The notes beneath the pieces are model-generated. The model worked only from the letters and a program-made list of their open reading frames with translations, searched no databases and was not told the DNA's origin. Made by a program: the position numbers and the translations under genes. Shown in pieces: positions 9,035-17,703 of a stretch of DNA of 64,000 nucleotides. How positions within the stretch are numbered: the first letter of the stretch is position 1; every line of letters starts with the position of its first letter. The DNA lies in assembly GCA_013289765.1 (NCBI GenBank), contig JABCZI010000004.1, positions 248,001 to 312,000 on the forward strand, written 5' to 3'. The stretch is from Acidobacteriota bacterium (GTDB lineage: Bacteria; Acidobacteriota; Terriglobia; Terriglobales; Acidobacteriaceae).

Positions 9035-10324
9035 ATGTCAACCTTCGCTTCCGTCGACGAGCAGTTAACCTATCTCAAGAAAGGCTCCGCGGAAATTATC
9101 CGCGAGGCCGATCTACGGGCCAAGCTGGAGAAGTCGCGTGCCACGGGAAAGCCGTTGCGCGTAAAGCTCGGCATGGACCCGACCGCTCCTGACTTGCACC
9201 TCGGGCATACGGTGGTTCTGCGCAAGCTCAAACACTTTCAGGATCTCGGCCACACGGCAATCTTTCTGATCGGCGATTTTACCGGCATGATCGGCGACCC
9301 CACCGGACGCTCGGCCACCCGCCCCCCGCTGACCCGCGAGCAGATCGAAGAAAACGCCGAAACTTACAAGGCTCAAGTGTTCAAGATTCTCGATCCCAAG
9401 AAAACTGTGGTCGACTTCAACCGGCGCTGGATGGGCCAGTTCACCTCCGATGATTTCGTCCGCTTGATGGCGAAGTACACCGTCTCGCAACTGTTGGAGC
9501 GCGAGGACTTCCACAAACGTTTCAAGGACGAGAAACCCATTTCCGTGCACGAGTTGCTCTACCCGCTCGTGCAAGGCTACGACTCGGTGGCGCTCGAAGC
9601 GGACGTAGAACTCGGGGGCACCGACCAGAAATTTAACTTATTGGTCGGCCGCGAGTTGCAGCGCGCCTACGGCCAGGCTTCGCAGGTAGTTCTGACTACG
9701 CCGATCCTGGAAGGCCTCGACGGCGTGCAGAAAATGTCGAAGTCCCTGGGGAACGCCATTGGAATTCACGAACCGCCTCTGGAGATGTACGGCAAGATCA
9801 TGAGCATCTCGGACGAGATGATGTGGAGGTATTACGAACTGCTGACAGATGTGCAGGTCGCCGAGATTGAGAAGATGAAACAGGATTTTCATCCGATGCA
9901 GGCGAAAAAAGAATTAGCGCGAAGAATCGTGGCGGATTTCCATTCGGCGGAAGCGGCAACCAAAGCAGGCCAGGACTGGGCGAAGCTACGTAAACGGGAG
10001 CTCGTGGCGGGCGAAATGCCCGACGACATCGGGGAGATCCGTGTCCCGTACCAAAGCATCCGAACGCCCGACTCGCCGGCGCCAGGCACCGACAGTATTA
10101 TCGTGATACGACTTGATCGACTATTGGTTATATGCGGGCTGGTCGACTCTACCACCGACGCAGGAAGAAAACTTAAGGCCCGCTCGGTCGAGCTGCTGAA
10201 ACCTGATGGATCGGTGGGAGCGGTCTACACAGCCCCGCACCTCCCGATTACTTCTTACACTATGCCCTTCAAATTGGTCCTCAGGGTTGGCAAGAAGGTT
10301 AAAGCTGCGATCATCGAAGCTTGA
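9035..10324 (+). CDS. tyrS: Tyrosyl-tRNA synthetase
   Basis: A class I aminoacyl-tRNA synthetase of 429 residues from the ATG at 9035. The HIGH-type motif is HLGH (residues 55-58, in [11 protein letters not shown]) and the KMSKS motif is intact (233-237). Tyr-binding region features include [14 protein letters not shown] and [16 protein letters not shown]. An S4-like RNA-binding region is at the C-terminus ([20 protein letters not shown]). This is the TyrZ-like subfamily judged by the HLGH form and layout. The open frame extends further upstream to 8804, but that part is antisense to the acetyltransferase gene. ATG 9023 is a second choice. Confidence 0.97.
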   Translation: MSTFASVDEQLTYLKKGSAEIIREADLRAKLEKSRATGKPLRVKLGMDPTAPDLHLGHTVVLRKLKHFQDLGHTAIFLIGDFTGMIGDPTGRSATRPPLTREQIEENAETYKAQVFKILDPKKTVVDFNRRWMGQFTSDDFVRLMAKYTVSQLLEREDFHKRFKDEKPISVHELLYPLVQGYDSVALEADVELGGTDQKFNLLVGRELQRAYGQASQVVLTTPILEGLDGVQKMSKSLGNAIGIHEPPLEMYGKIMSISDEMMWRYYELLTDVQVAEIEKMKQDFHPMQAKKELARRIVADFHSAEAATKAGQDWAKLRKRELVAGEMPDDIGEIRVPYQSIRTPDSPAPGTDSIIVIRLDRLLVICGLVDSTTDAGRKLKARSVELLKPDGSVGAVYTAPHLPITSYTMPFKLVLRVGKKVKAAIIEA

Positions 10325-10369
10325 AACCGGACTGTTCTCACCTGAGCCGTGGTAGGCTCGACCGCGCAC

Positions 10370-11281
10370 ATGCGCGCGGCTGCCATCTTCGGGCTTGGAT
10401 GTTCTGCGAAAAATCTGAGGCCCTTTCAAACCGACGCAAGCATCGACTGGCGGGTCGGGATGCCCGCCGCTGCGGATCAGGCCGACATCATCCTGCTCTT
10501 TGGTGGCGATGGCACCATCCACCGTCACCTGAGCCAACTGGTGAAGCTTGGCCTGCCGGTGCTGGTCGTGCCTGCAGGCAGCGGTAACGACTTTGCCCGC
10601 GCCCTTGGCCTGCGCCGCGTGCGCGATTCGATCGCAGCATGGCAAAGTTTCTGTGAAGGACGAGATAATGTGCGAGCCATCGATCTGGGAGTAGTCACTC
10701 CGCTCGAAGTCGCGGGCGAGTCGCCTGCGCCACAAAAGTCTGCTCGCAACTCGGCACCCGGTACTCGGCACTATTTCTGCAGTGTTGCCGGCGTCGGGCT
10801 GGATGGTGAAGTGAGCCGCCGCGCCAATGCCTTGCCGCGCTGGCTGCGCGGTCACGGCGGCTACGCTTTAACTCTGGCTCCTTCGATTTTTCGCTTCGCT
10901 CCAGTCCAAATAAAAATTTTTGCGCCGGACGAAGCCGGATGCTTGATCACCCGTAGCAGTCAGCCCACGCTCCTGGCCGCTTTCGCCAACACTTCTACTT
11001 ATGGCGGCGGCATGAAGATTGCTCCCCACGCGCGAATCGATGACGGCCAACTCGATGTCTGCGTGATCGGCGGCATCGATCCTTTCAAACTTTTCTGCCT
11101 GTTCCCTACGGTTTACTTCGGCCGCCATTTAATAATTCGTGGAGTGAATTACTTCCAAGCTTCGCGCGCGCGTGCCGAGACCGAAATTCCGCTCGACGTT
11201 TATGCCGACGGTGAATTCGTCTGCCACACTCCGGTTGAGGTGTCCCTGCAACCTGGGGCGCTTAAGGTGCTCACGGCTTAG
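10370..11281 (+). CDS. Diacylglycerol/sphingosine kinase-like lipid kinase
   Basis: A 303-residue protein with the DAGK catalytic domain: GGDGT at residues 45-49 (LLFGGDGTIHRHL), then VPAGSGNDFARALGL. A second half has the YegS/DgkB-type beta-sandwich ending VSLQPGALKVL. It phosphorylates a lipid hydroxyl, probably diacylglycerol, at the membrane face. The first glycine-rich strand is shorter than in YegS. ATG 10370 is preferred over GTG 10349. It lies 45 bases after tyrS and 22 bases before sppA, so probably in one operon. Confidence 0.88.
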   Translation: MRAAAIFGLGCSAKNLRPFQTDASIDWRVGMPAAADQADIILLFGGDGTIHRHLSQLVKLGLPVLVVPAGSGNDFARALGLRRVRDSIAAWQSFCEGRDNVRAIDLGVVTPLEVAGESPAPQKSARNSAPGTRHYFCSVAGVGLDGEVSRRANALPRWLRGHGGYALTLAPSIFRFAPVQIKIFAPDEAGCLITRSSQPTLLAAFANTSTYGGGMKIAPHARIDDGQLDVCVIGGIDPFKLFCLFPTVYFGRHLIIRGVNYFQASRARAETEIPLDVYADGEFVCHTPVEVSLQPGALKVLTA

Positions 11282-11303
11282 CCGCCGGTGCTAAACTTTC
11301 TTT

Positions 11304-12215
11304 ATGCCCGAACGACGGTCCCGCACCCTCCTATGGATTCTGATTGGCGGAGGAGCATTTTTCCTCTTTGTACTGGCCGTATTTTCGCTGGTCTACCTGA
11401 CGCTGCACGCGGGCACCAACGAAGCTGGCTTCGGCGGCTTTGGCGACCGCATCGGAGTGGTGGACCTGGACGGTGTGATTCTCTCGCCGCAGCCCGTCGT
11501 CGGCCAGCTCAAGAAGTTCGCCGACGACTCTTCCATCAAGGCAATCATCCTCCACGTGAATTCCCCCGGAGGCGGTGTAGCCGCCTCGGAAGAAATTTAT
11601 CGCGAGGTAAAGCGCGTTCGCGAGGAGAAGAAGAAACAAGTTGTGGTTTCGATTGAGACCGTGGGCGCCAGCGGGGCATATTACATCGCGTCGGCTTCGA
11701 ACAAGATTTATGCCGACCGGGGCAGCATCGTGGGTTCAATCGGCGTGATTGCCGAATGGGTGAATTACGGCGACCTGCTCAGGTGGGCCAAGCTGAAGAG
11801 TATCGTACTCAAGACGGGCGAGTTTAAAGACACCGGTAATCCTACTCGCGACCTCACTCCGGCCGAGCAGGCCTACATGCAGTCGCTGATCGATAACATG
11901 TTCGGACAGTTCGTTCACGCGGTGGCTGACGGACGCGGCATGAAGTTCGAAGACGTGAAGTCGATCGCGAACGGCAAAGTGTGGACCGGCGAACAGGCGC
12001 TCTCGATGAAATTGATTGACAACGTCGGCGATTTTGAAGCTGCGGTGAAAGACACCGCGAAATCAGTCGGCATCTCAGGCGAACCGACGCTGGTGCACCC
12101 CGAGAAAGATCGCCGGACCATGCTCGACCTGCTGACCGGCGATATTTCGCAATGGATTCCGGCTCGAGAAAAGATGCTGGAGCAGCAGGTCGGATTTTAT
12201 TATCTATGGAAATAA
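11304..12215 (+). CDS. sppA: Signal peptide peptidase SppA (S49 family)
   Basis: A 303-residue short-form SppA. It has one N-terminal membrane anchor (about residues 9-34) and an S49 serine protease domain outside the membrane. The catalytic Ser is Ser123 in ETVGASGAYYIAS and the general-base Lys is Lys175 in GEFKDTGNP, as in the Bacillus short form. It degrades cleaved signal peptides and other membrane-released peptides. It follows the lipid kinase by 22 bases. Confidence 0.95.
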   Translation: MPERRSRTLLWILIGGGAFFLFVLAVFSLVYLTLHAGTNEAGFGGFGDRIGVVDLDGVILSPQPVVGQLKKFADDSSIKAIILHVNSPGGGVAASEEIYREVKRVREEKKKQVVVSIETVGASGAYYIASASNKIYADRGSIVGSIGVIAEWVNYGDLLRWAKLKSIVLKTGEFKDTGNPTRDLTPAEQAYMQSLIDNMFGQFVHAVADGRGMKFEDVKSIANGKVWTGEQALSMKLIDNVGDFEAAVKDTAKSVGISGEPTLVHPEKDRRTMLDLLTGDISQWIPAREKMLEQQVGFYYLWK

Positions 12216-12293
12216 GCGACGGCCGTTTTCCTGGTATGCGGACAGTTCCTCAGACGTGACTTGCGCACAACCCCTGAAATTTGAGAAGGTTAT

Positions 12294-12303
12294 GCAATAT
12301 TGC
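12294..12303. promoter_or_regulatory. Perfect 10-bp palindrome upstream of the HU-like gene
   Basis: GCAATATTGC, a self-complementary decamer 75 bases before the HU start. It could be an operator or simply part of an AT-rich promoter region (a TTATGCAATAT stretch). No partner site seen. Confidence 0.25.
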
Positions 12304-12377
12304 CAACGGCTAGACCGTGGCGATCCCCGGTTGTTTGCGTTTCCCAAAGAAAAGCCGGGCCGGAACGAGAGGGACTA

Positions 12378-12704
12378 ATGACGAAAGCCGATCTGATTGA
12401 CGAAGTCTCGCGTTTAGCAGAACTTACACGCAAAGACAGCGAAGTGATCGTGGAAACCATCTTTGACAGCGTGGTGCGGTCCCTGCGCGCGGGCGACAAG
12501 ATTGAGATCCGCGGCTTTGGCAGCTTCCGAACCCGCCAGCGCAATCCGCGCACGGGACGCAATCCCAAGACTGGTGAAAAGGTCGAGGTGCCCGCCAAGA
12601 AAATACCTTTCTTCAAGCCCAGCAAGGAGTTGAAGGACCTGGTGAATGCGGGAGTAGCCGACGCAGCTGCGGCTCCGCTGGCTCCGGCGCCGCCGACGCC
12701 GTAA
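12378..12704 (+). CDS. HU/IHF-family DNA-binding protein
   Basis: A 108-residue histone-like protein. The HU fold is clear: MTKADLIDEVSRLAELTRKDSEV, the FGSF turn (IEIRGFGSFRTRQRNPRTGR) and the arm sequence RNPKTGEKVEVPAKKIPFF with the intercalating Pro. After residue about 95 it carries an Ala/Pro-rich tail ending APAPPTP, slightly longer than classical HU (90). The ATG at 12378 follows GAGAGGGACTA, a fair ribosome site; the open frame upstream to 12300 is not used. HU/IHF proteins bend and compact DNA. Confidence 0.93.
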   Translation: MTKADLIDEVSRLAELTRKDSEVIVETIFDSVVRSLRAGDKIEIRGFGSFRTRQRNPRTGRNPKTGEKVEVPAKKIPFFKPSKELKDLVNAGVADAAAAPLAPAPPTP

Positions 12705-12773
12705 TCCGACCTGCTTACGATTGGGCGCCAGATACAAGTCAGCAACCTTCGGTGCTACTCTTCTGGCCGCAAG

Positions 12774-13694
12774 TCATTCGCGGATTCCCACCACGCCCAT
12801 CATCCGGCCGGTTTTCCCCTTCTCAGCGCGATAGGAAAACAATAAATCTGGGTGGCAGTTGGTGCATAACGGAGAAGCCTCGATGCTCTTGGCCGGCACC
12901 CCCGCCGCCAATAACTGCTGCCGATTTGCTTCCACCAGATCGAGAAAAATATTCTTCGGCAAAACACTGTGGCCGGGAGCGCGCGCGGTGAGGAACAGCA
13001 TGGGATATTTTTCGCGGACGGGATCGCGCTCTTCCACTTCGCGGAACAGCTTTGCCGCATAGGAAAATTGCGACTGGAACTTCTCGCGGACTTCCGCTCC
13101 CACTTCATAACAACAGCCGTGAATACCCGGACCGATCGCCGCTTTGATATCGCGTGGACGGCTTCCGAAATGGCGATGCATCTCGCCCACTCCCTTTTCC
13201 ACAATGCGGTGGATCGTGCCCCGCCAGCCCGCGTGGAACACGCCCACGGAGCGCCGCTTCGGGTCGACGAGAATAACGGGCAGGCAATCCGCGGCCTGAA
13301 TGCCGAGGTACAAACCGGGCGTTGCGGTGATGAGTCCATCGCCGGCGAGCTGCGATGCAGGCGGCGAGTCGACGAAATGGATGATGTCGGAATGAATCTG
13401 GCGCAGCGTGATCAGTGGCCTGAGGTCAGAGGCCGCCTTTCGCGAGGCTGTTCGTGGGACTTTCTTTCGTTCGCCGCTGAGTGCGCCGACTTCATGCAGA
13501 AACGCGGCGCGATTACGCTCGACAGCGGCTTTCGAATCCTCTTTGGTGAATCCGAGATTGAGGTCTCGATTCCCATTGGCGCGCGAGAATCCGCCCGGGC
13601 GAGTGGAAAATCCGTGGACGAGCCAGGAAAACTTGCTCAGGTGTGTTGCGCGGAGGATATTCAGTTTACTTTTTTGCGGAGAGCGGGTCGGCAC
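12774..13694 (-). CDS. pgeF: Peptidoglycan editing factor / multicopper-oxidase-fold purine nucleosidase (YfiH/PgeF family)
   Basis: A 306-residue YfiH/DUF152 family protein. Family motifs are visible: LVHGFSTRPGGFS, RQIHSDIIHFVD (metal His), GDGLITATPGLYLGIQAADCLPVILVD, VGVFHAGWRGTIHRIVEKG, AAIGPGIHGCCYEVG and CTNCHPDLLFSYRAEKGKTGRM. Members act as purine nucleoside phosphorylase/adenosine deaminase and in peptidoglycan precursor editing in E. coli. It is convergent with the HU-like gene. An insertion with GERKKVPRTASRKAA (about residue 74) is not usual for the family. Confidence 0.9.
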   Translation of the reverse strand: MPTRSPQKSKLNILRATHLSKFSWLVHGFSTRPGGFSRANGNRDLNLGFTKEDSKAAVERNRAAFLHEVGALSGERKKVPRTASRKAASDLRPLITLRQIHSDIIHFVDSPPASQLAGDGLITATPGLYLGIQAADCLPVILVDPKRRSVGVFHAGWRGTIHRIVEKGVGEMHRHFGSRPRDIKAAIGPGIHGCCYEVGAEVREKFQSQFSYAAKLFREVEERDPVREKYPMLFLTARAPGHSVLPKNIFLDLVEANRQQLLAAGVPAKSIEASPLCTNCHPDLLFSYRAEKGKTGRMMGVVGIRE

Positions 13695-13744
13695 TGCACT
13701 ATGTTAACTGAATCAACCGCAGATGAATTTCCCAAACGTAGATC

Positions 13745-14191
13745 TCACTTTCGCCGCGCGGGCGACTGGCGTCCGGCGGTCCATCGTTGGCGCACTCCGG
13801 CCAGAAACTTCTGCTTGTCTTCTTTCATCTGCCGGACCAATACCTGGTTGCCGGTATCTTCGTGAGCGGCCCCCCATAGCACCATCTCGGTAAGCACGGG
13901 CGCCAGGTCGATTCCCTTCGCGGTGAGCGAATAAATAAGTTTCCGCCCGTCCGACGAGTCCGGTTCCGAGGTCAGGATTCCGTACGCGACCAGCTTGTGC
14001 AGACGATCCCCGAGGATGTTTGTCGCAATGCCTTCGTAACACTGCAGGAACTCTTTGTAAGTACGAAAGCCGCGGAGCATCATGTCGCGGATGATCAGCA
14101 GAGACCAGCGATCGCCCAACATCTCAACCGAAGCGTTGAGCGGACACTCCGAGCGGCGTTTTACCTTACGCTTCCCCGGTACGGTTTCCAC
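13745..14191 (-). CDS. HxlR-family winged-helix transcriptional regulator
   Basis: A 148-residue HxlR protein. The diagnostic CPL (Cys16-Pro17) comes just before EMLGDRWSLLIIRDMMLRGFRTYKEFLQ and IATNILGDRLHKLVAYGIL. Start is GTG at 14191, because the conserved Cys needs it; no strong ribosome site. HxlR proteins often sense electrophiles or oxidants through the N-terminal Cys and control the divergent gene. The divergent neighbours here are a VOC-family gene and a DoxX-like gene, with a palindrome in the shared promoter. Confidence 0.93.
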   Translation of the reverse strand: METVPGKRKVKRRSECPLNASVEMLGDRWSLLIIRDMMLRGFRTYKEFLQCYEGIATNILGDRLHKLVAYGILTSEPDSSDGRKLIYSLTAKGIDLAPVLTEMVLWGAAHEDTGNQVLVRQMKEDKQKFLAGVRQRWTAGRQSPARRK

Positions 14192-14200
14192 TGTAGGATA

Positions 14201-14227
14201 ATATCACTTGTAATTTGCAAGTAATAT
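14201..14227. promoter_or_regulatory. Palindromic operator between HxlR and VOC genes
   Basis: An ACTTG-N7-CAAGT core (14206-14222) with near-symmetric interior (AA/TT) is flanked by ATAT on both sides, giving 27 bp of dyad symmetry. It begins 9 bases before the HxlR start codon and lies in the 87-base divergent promoter region. Size, symmetry and place fit an HxlR-dimer site that would control both directions. Binding is inferred. Confidence 0.65.
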
Positions 14228-14278
14228 AGATAAATTGTTCTGCAAACGGATTCCTGCTTCACCTCAAAAGGAGGAGTT

Positions 14279-14688
14279 GTGCTAATCAGCCCTTATCTGC
14301 ATTTCAACGGCGACTGCGAGTCGGCCTTCAAGTTTTACGAGAAGTGCCTCGGCGCCAAGATTGAAGCCATGTTTCCCCATGAGGGCACGCGGCAGCAGAG
14401 CACGTGCCGCCAGAATGGCGGAGCAAGATCATGCACGCCTCCCTGGCTGTCGGCGGTCAGTTCTTGATGGGTTCTGACGCTCCGCCGGAGCACTATCAGA
14501 AACCACAAGGCTTTTCCGTGACCCTTGGCATTGAGGATGTGGCAGAAGCAGAACGCGTATTTCATGCACTGGAAGAAAAGGGGACCGTGCAGATGCCCCT
14601 CCAGGAGACATTTTGGGCTCTCCGTTTTGGTATGCTCGTCGATCGGTTTGGTATACCGTGGATGATTAACTGCGGGAAGGCCACCTAA
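14279..14688 (+). pseudogene. VOC-family (PhnB/glyoxalase-like) protein, frameshifted
   Basis: Translation starts at GTG 14279 after an excellent AAAGGAGGA ribosome site and reads MLISPYLHFNGDCESAFKFY...FPHEGT, a PhnB-type VOC N-terminus. After about base 14388 the frame must shift to continue as AAEHVPPEWRSKIMHASL...WMINCGKAT, which completes the VOC domain. One missing base near 14388-14392 (inside GGGCACGCGGCAGCAG) would restore a single protein of about 136 residues. Upstream-frame reading ends at 14467. VOC proteins bind metal and act on small molecules. It is either a pseudogene or an assembly/sequencing error, since the rest is well preserved. Confidence 0.8.
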
Positions 14689-14715
14689 GGGGATCGCCTT
14701 GCGCGGAGGGAAAAT

Positions 14716-15126
14716 ATGCCAGTGACTGCTCAAAACAATTCCGTCTCAAAGTCTTCAGCTTGGGCCGGACGAATTATCAGCGTCCTGGTCGTATTGTTTC
14801 TACTCTTCGACAGCGCTATTAAAGTCTTGAAGCTGGCTGCTGCCGTGGATGGCACCGTTCAGGTTGGGTATCCGGCAACTGTCGTTCGTCCCCTGGGAAT
14901 TGTTCTATTGGCGTGCGTTATCTTGTACGTCATCCCGCGAACGTCGATCCTGGGAGCAATTTTGCTGACCGGCTATCTTGGCGGCGCCACTGCTACCATG
15001 GTTCGCCTATCGAATGCTTTGTTCTGGATGCCCATTGCGGTTGGCGTGCTGGCCTGGCTGGGTATTTTCTTGCGCGATGATCGGCTGCGGACGCTCATCC
15101 CATTACGCAGTTCGACTCCGGAGTGA
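14716..15126 (+). CDS. DoxX-like four-helix membrane protein
   Basis: A 136-residue protein with four hydrophobic segments (about 20-40, 55-77, 80-100 and 105-125), including SVLVVLFLLFDSAIKVLKL and PRTSILGAILLTGYLGGATATM. This layout and the GYLGGATA motif are typical of DoxX-like proteins that often sit next to HxlR and VOC genes. Function is not known; DoxX relatives take part in thiol/sulfur redox at the membrane. It follows the VOC gene after 27 bases, so it belongs to the same transcription unit. Confidence 0.85.
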   Translation: MPVTAQNNSVSKSSAWAGRIISVLVVLFLLFDSAIKVLKLAAAVDGTVQVGYPATVVRPLGIVLLACVILYVIPRTSILGAILLTGYLGGATATMVRLSNALFWMPIAVGVLAWLGIFLRDDRLRTLIPLRSSTPE

Positions 15127-15209
15127 ATAAATTGTGTGAGCGGCTGTCCTTGGGCACTGTCATCCGTCAAACCGATAAATAACTGACAACAACTAGAGAG
15201 GAGCGGGCG

Positions 15210-16391
15210 ATGAGCAAGGTAAGAGTTCTCGTGGGCACGCGCAAAGGAGCGTTCATCCTGACATCGGATGGCAAGCGCGAGAAGTGGGATGTCAGCGGTC
15301 CTCACTTTGCGGGATGGGAGATGTATCACATCAAAGGATCGCCCGTGGATCCGAATCGGCTGTATGCATCGCAAACCAGCGGATGGTTCGGGCAGATTAT
15401 TCAGCGCTCCGATGACGGAGGCAAGACCTGGCACCAGCCGGGCACTCCTCCCGGAGAAACGCCGGCCCCAGGCCCACCAAAGGCCGAGAGCAACAAATTC
15501 GTTTACGACACTTCGGACGCAAGCGGCAAACCGCTCACCACTCATCAGTGGTATGACGGGACGCAGCATCCGTGGGAATTCAAGCGGGTTTGGCATCTCG
15601 AACCGTCGCTGACGGATCCCGATACGGTTTACGCGGGCGTGGAAGACGCTGCGATTTTCCGCTCGACCGATGGCGGACAGAACTGGAAAGAACTTTCCGG
15701 ACTGCGCGGCCACGGCACCGGTCCCAAGTGGCAGCCGGGCGCGGGCGGGATGTGCCTGCACACAATCATTCTCGATCCCAGCGACCCGCAGCGGATGTAC
15801 ATTGCGATTTCCGCCGCTGGAGCGTTCCGCACCGATGACGGCGGCAAGTCCTGGAAGCCAATCAATCGAGGATTGCGTTCGCAGTATATTCCCGATCCCA
15901 ACGCCGAGATCGGGCACTGCGTACACCACATCGCGATGAATCCGACGCGCCCGGGAGTGCTATTCATGCAGAAGCATTGGGACGTGATGCGCAGCGACGA
16001 CGCCGGCGACAACTGGAAAGAGATCAGTGGAAATCTGCCCACTGACTTCGGATTTGTCATCGATGTTCATGCCCATGAACCGGAAACTATCTACGTTGTC
16101 CCGATCAAGAGCGATGGCGAGCACTTTGTTCCGGAGGGCAAGCTGCGCGTCTACCGTAGCCGCACGGGTGGAAATGAGTGGGAAGCTCTGACGAAAGGAC
16201 TGCCGCAAAAAGACTGCTACGTAAACGTGCTGCGAGACGCCATGGCCATCGACTCGCTGGATAAATGCGGTGTGTATTTCGGTACCAGCGGCGGACAAGT
16301 CTACGCTTCAGCCGATGCTGGAGATAGCTGGAATCCAATCGTGCGCGATCTTCCGGCCGTGCTTTCGGTCGAGGTGCAGACGCTGGTCTGA
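15210..16391 (+). CDS. BNR/Asp-box beta-propeller protein (exo-sialidase-like fold)
   Basis: A 393-residue protein with five Asp-box (SxDxGxxW) motifs: [32 protein letters not shown] and SADAGDSW. It begins [20 protein letters not shown]. These belong to the WD40/YVTN/BNR-like propeller group often auto-named exo-alpha-sialidase. The sialidase Arg triad is not evident, and there is no signal peptide, so it is probably cytosolic and not a sialidase. Ribosome site GAGAGGAGCGGGCG before ATG 15210. As far as I recall, relatives are often next to a MoaD/ThiS-like gene; here that gene (19450) is 3 kb away. Confidence 0.85.
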   Translation: MSKVRVLVGTRKGAFILTSDGKREKWDVSGPHFAGWEMYHIKGSPVDPNRLYASQTSGWFGQIIQRSDDGGKTWHQPGTPPGETPAPGPPKAESNKFVYDTSDASGKPLTTHQWYDGTQHPWEFKRVWHLEPSLTDPDTVYAGVEDAAIFRSTDGGQNWKELSGLRGHGTGPKWQPGAGGMCLHTIILDPSDPQRMYIAISAAGAFRTDDGGKSWKPINRGLRSQYIPDPNAEIGHCVHHIAMNPTRPGVLFMQKHWDVMRSDDAGDNWKEISGNLPTDFGFVIDVHAHEPETIYVVPIKSDGEHFVPEGKLRVYRSRTGGNEWEALTKGLPQKDCYVNVLRDAMAIDSLDKCGVYFGTSGGQVYASADAGDSWNPIVRDLPAVLSVEVQTLV

Positions 16392-16413
16392 TTGTGCAAC
16401 CATCGGTCTTGCC

Positions 16414-17700
16414 TTACATTACCCGATTTACGTTCCCAACGAGGTTTTTTGAGGGCGCCTGGCGAGCAGGGACGTCCCTCCCAACGGGCGGTTGAGGCTG
16501 CGTTTTAGTTACTTCCACGAGCGGTACGGACGAACGAAGCGTAGTGCCCTCGCCGCTCGAGGAGATTGTGAAATCGCCGCCGAGTTCCTTGATTCGTTCG
16601 CGGATGCCGGCAAGTCCTACGCCCGAGCCGGTTCCGGTACGCTGAAAACGGTCCATGACCGCGGGAGGAAGGCCGCGGCCGAAATCCCGAACCTCGAGTA
16701 CGGCACAGTTGGGAAGCCGCTCAAATTTTACCTCGACGTTAGGACTGGCAGAATGGCGGTGCGCGTTGGTGAGCCCTTCCTGTAGTGCGCGGAACAACGC
16801 GAGTTCCACCACCTCGGGCATGCGGTCAGTCTTCAAATGCTCAGAAGAAAAAGAGTCTGGATGACAGAAATTCGCTTTAATGGCAAGGCTGCTGCGTTTG
16901 CTGAAACCATCGATAAACCAGTGCGCCGCAGCTTCGAAGCCGGCCTCATCGAGCAAAGGCGGGTGCAGGAGATACGACATGGTACGAATGCTCGAGACCG
17001 CGTGGTCGATGAGATTGCGCGTTTCCTGCAGCATGGGAGACGGGTTCCCCCCATTGTGCATCAGCGCCATATCAACGTTGATCTGAGCGGCTGCGAGCCA
17101 TTGGCCAAGCCCGTCGTGTAGTTCGCGGGCAATGCGGCGGCGCTCTTCATCCTGCACGCGCATCAGGCGGGCGGACAGTTTGCGCAACGCCAAGGTACGT
17201 TTTTCCACCAGGGATTCCAACTGGTCATGGGTCCGGCGTAATTCGTCTTCCACTTGTTCGCGCTCTTCCAGATGGTCGCGAATCTCGTATTGCCTGAGCC
17301 GCGAACGAATCGCAGTGCGGACGCTGCTGATCAGGGTGGCCGGACGCAGCGGCCGCTCGATTAAATTAATATTTCCCATGGGCGTGCGCGAACGGACCAT
17401 CTGCTCGGTGTAAGGAGTAGTCGCGCCTCCTCCGGTGAGAACGATAATCGGAAAGTCGGACCAGGCTGGTTGAGCGGCGACGCTATGACCAAGCAGGCGG
17501 ATGCCCTCCCTGTCCAGCGCCTCTTCGGCGACAACTGCAGCTCCAGCCCCGCCGGCTACGCAGCGCGCGATCACTCCGGCGTTCGCCACCACTCCCACTG
17601 GGATTCCAGAACGCTCGAGCACCTCGCGAACCAGGACGGCATCTTTCCCAAACGGTGCCAGTACCAGCACTCGGTAATCGCTTTGGAAGGAAGTCGGCAT
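16414..17700 (-). CDS. Histidine kinase with degenerate N-terminal receiver (NarX/HisKA_3 type)
   Basis: A 428-residue protein. Residues 8-130 have a receiver-like fold (YRVLVLAPFGKDAVLVREVL, then FPIIVLTG), but the strand that normally carries the phospho-acceptor Asp reads AAVVAEEAL, so it is a pseudo-receiver. A coiled segment (about 140-185) leads to the HisKA_3 box RRRIARELHDGLGQ with His195. The HATPase domain ends with GRGLPP and GSGVGLAGIRERIKEL. No membrane segment, so cytosolic. It lies 3 bases after the KaiC-like gene on the same strand, so co-translated. A dedicated response regulator is not adjacent. Confidence 0.9.
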   Translation of the reverse strand: MPTSFQSDYRVLVLAPFGKDAVLVREVLERSGIPVGVVANAGVIARCVAGGAGAAVVAEEALDREGIRLLGHSVAAQPAWSDFPIIVLTGGGATTPYTEQMVRSRTPMGNINLIERPLRPATLISSVRTAIRSRLRQYEIRDHLEEREQVEDELRRTHDQLESLVEKRTLALRKLSARLMRVQDEERRRIARELHDGLGQWLAAAQINVDMALMHNGGNPSPMLQETRNLIDHAVSSIRTMSYLLHPPLLDEAGFEAAAHWFIDGFSKRSSLAIKANFCHPDSFSSEHLKTDRMPEVVELALFRALQEGLTNAHRHSASPNVEVKFERLPNCAVLEVRDFGRGLPPAVMDRFQRTGTGSGVGLAGIRERIKELGGDFTISSSGEGTTLRSSVPLVEVTKTQPQPPVGRDVPARQAPSKNLVGNVNRVM

Positions 17701-17703
17701 TGA

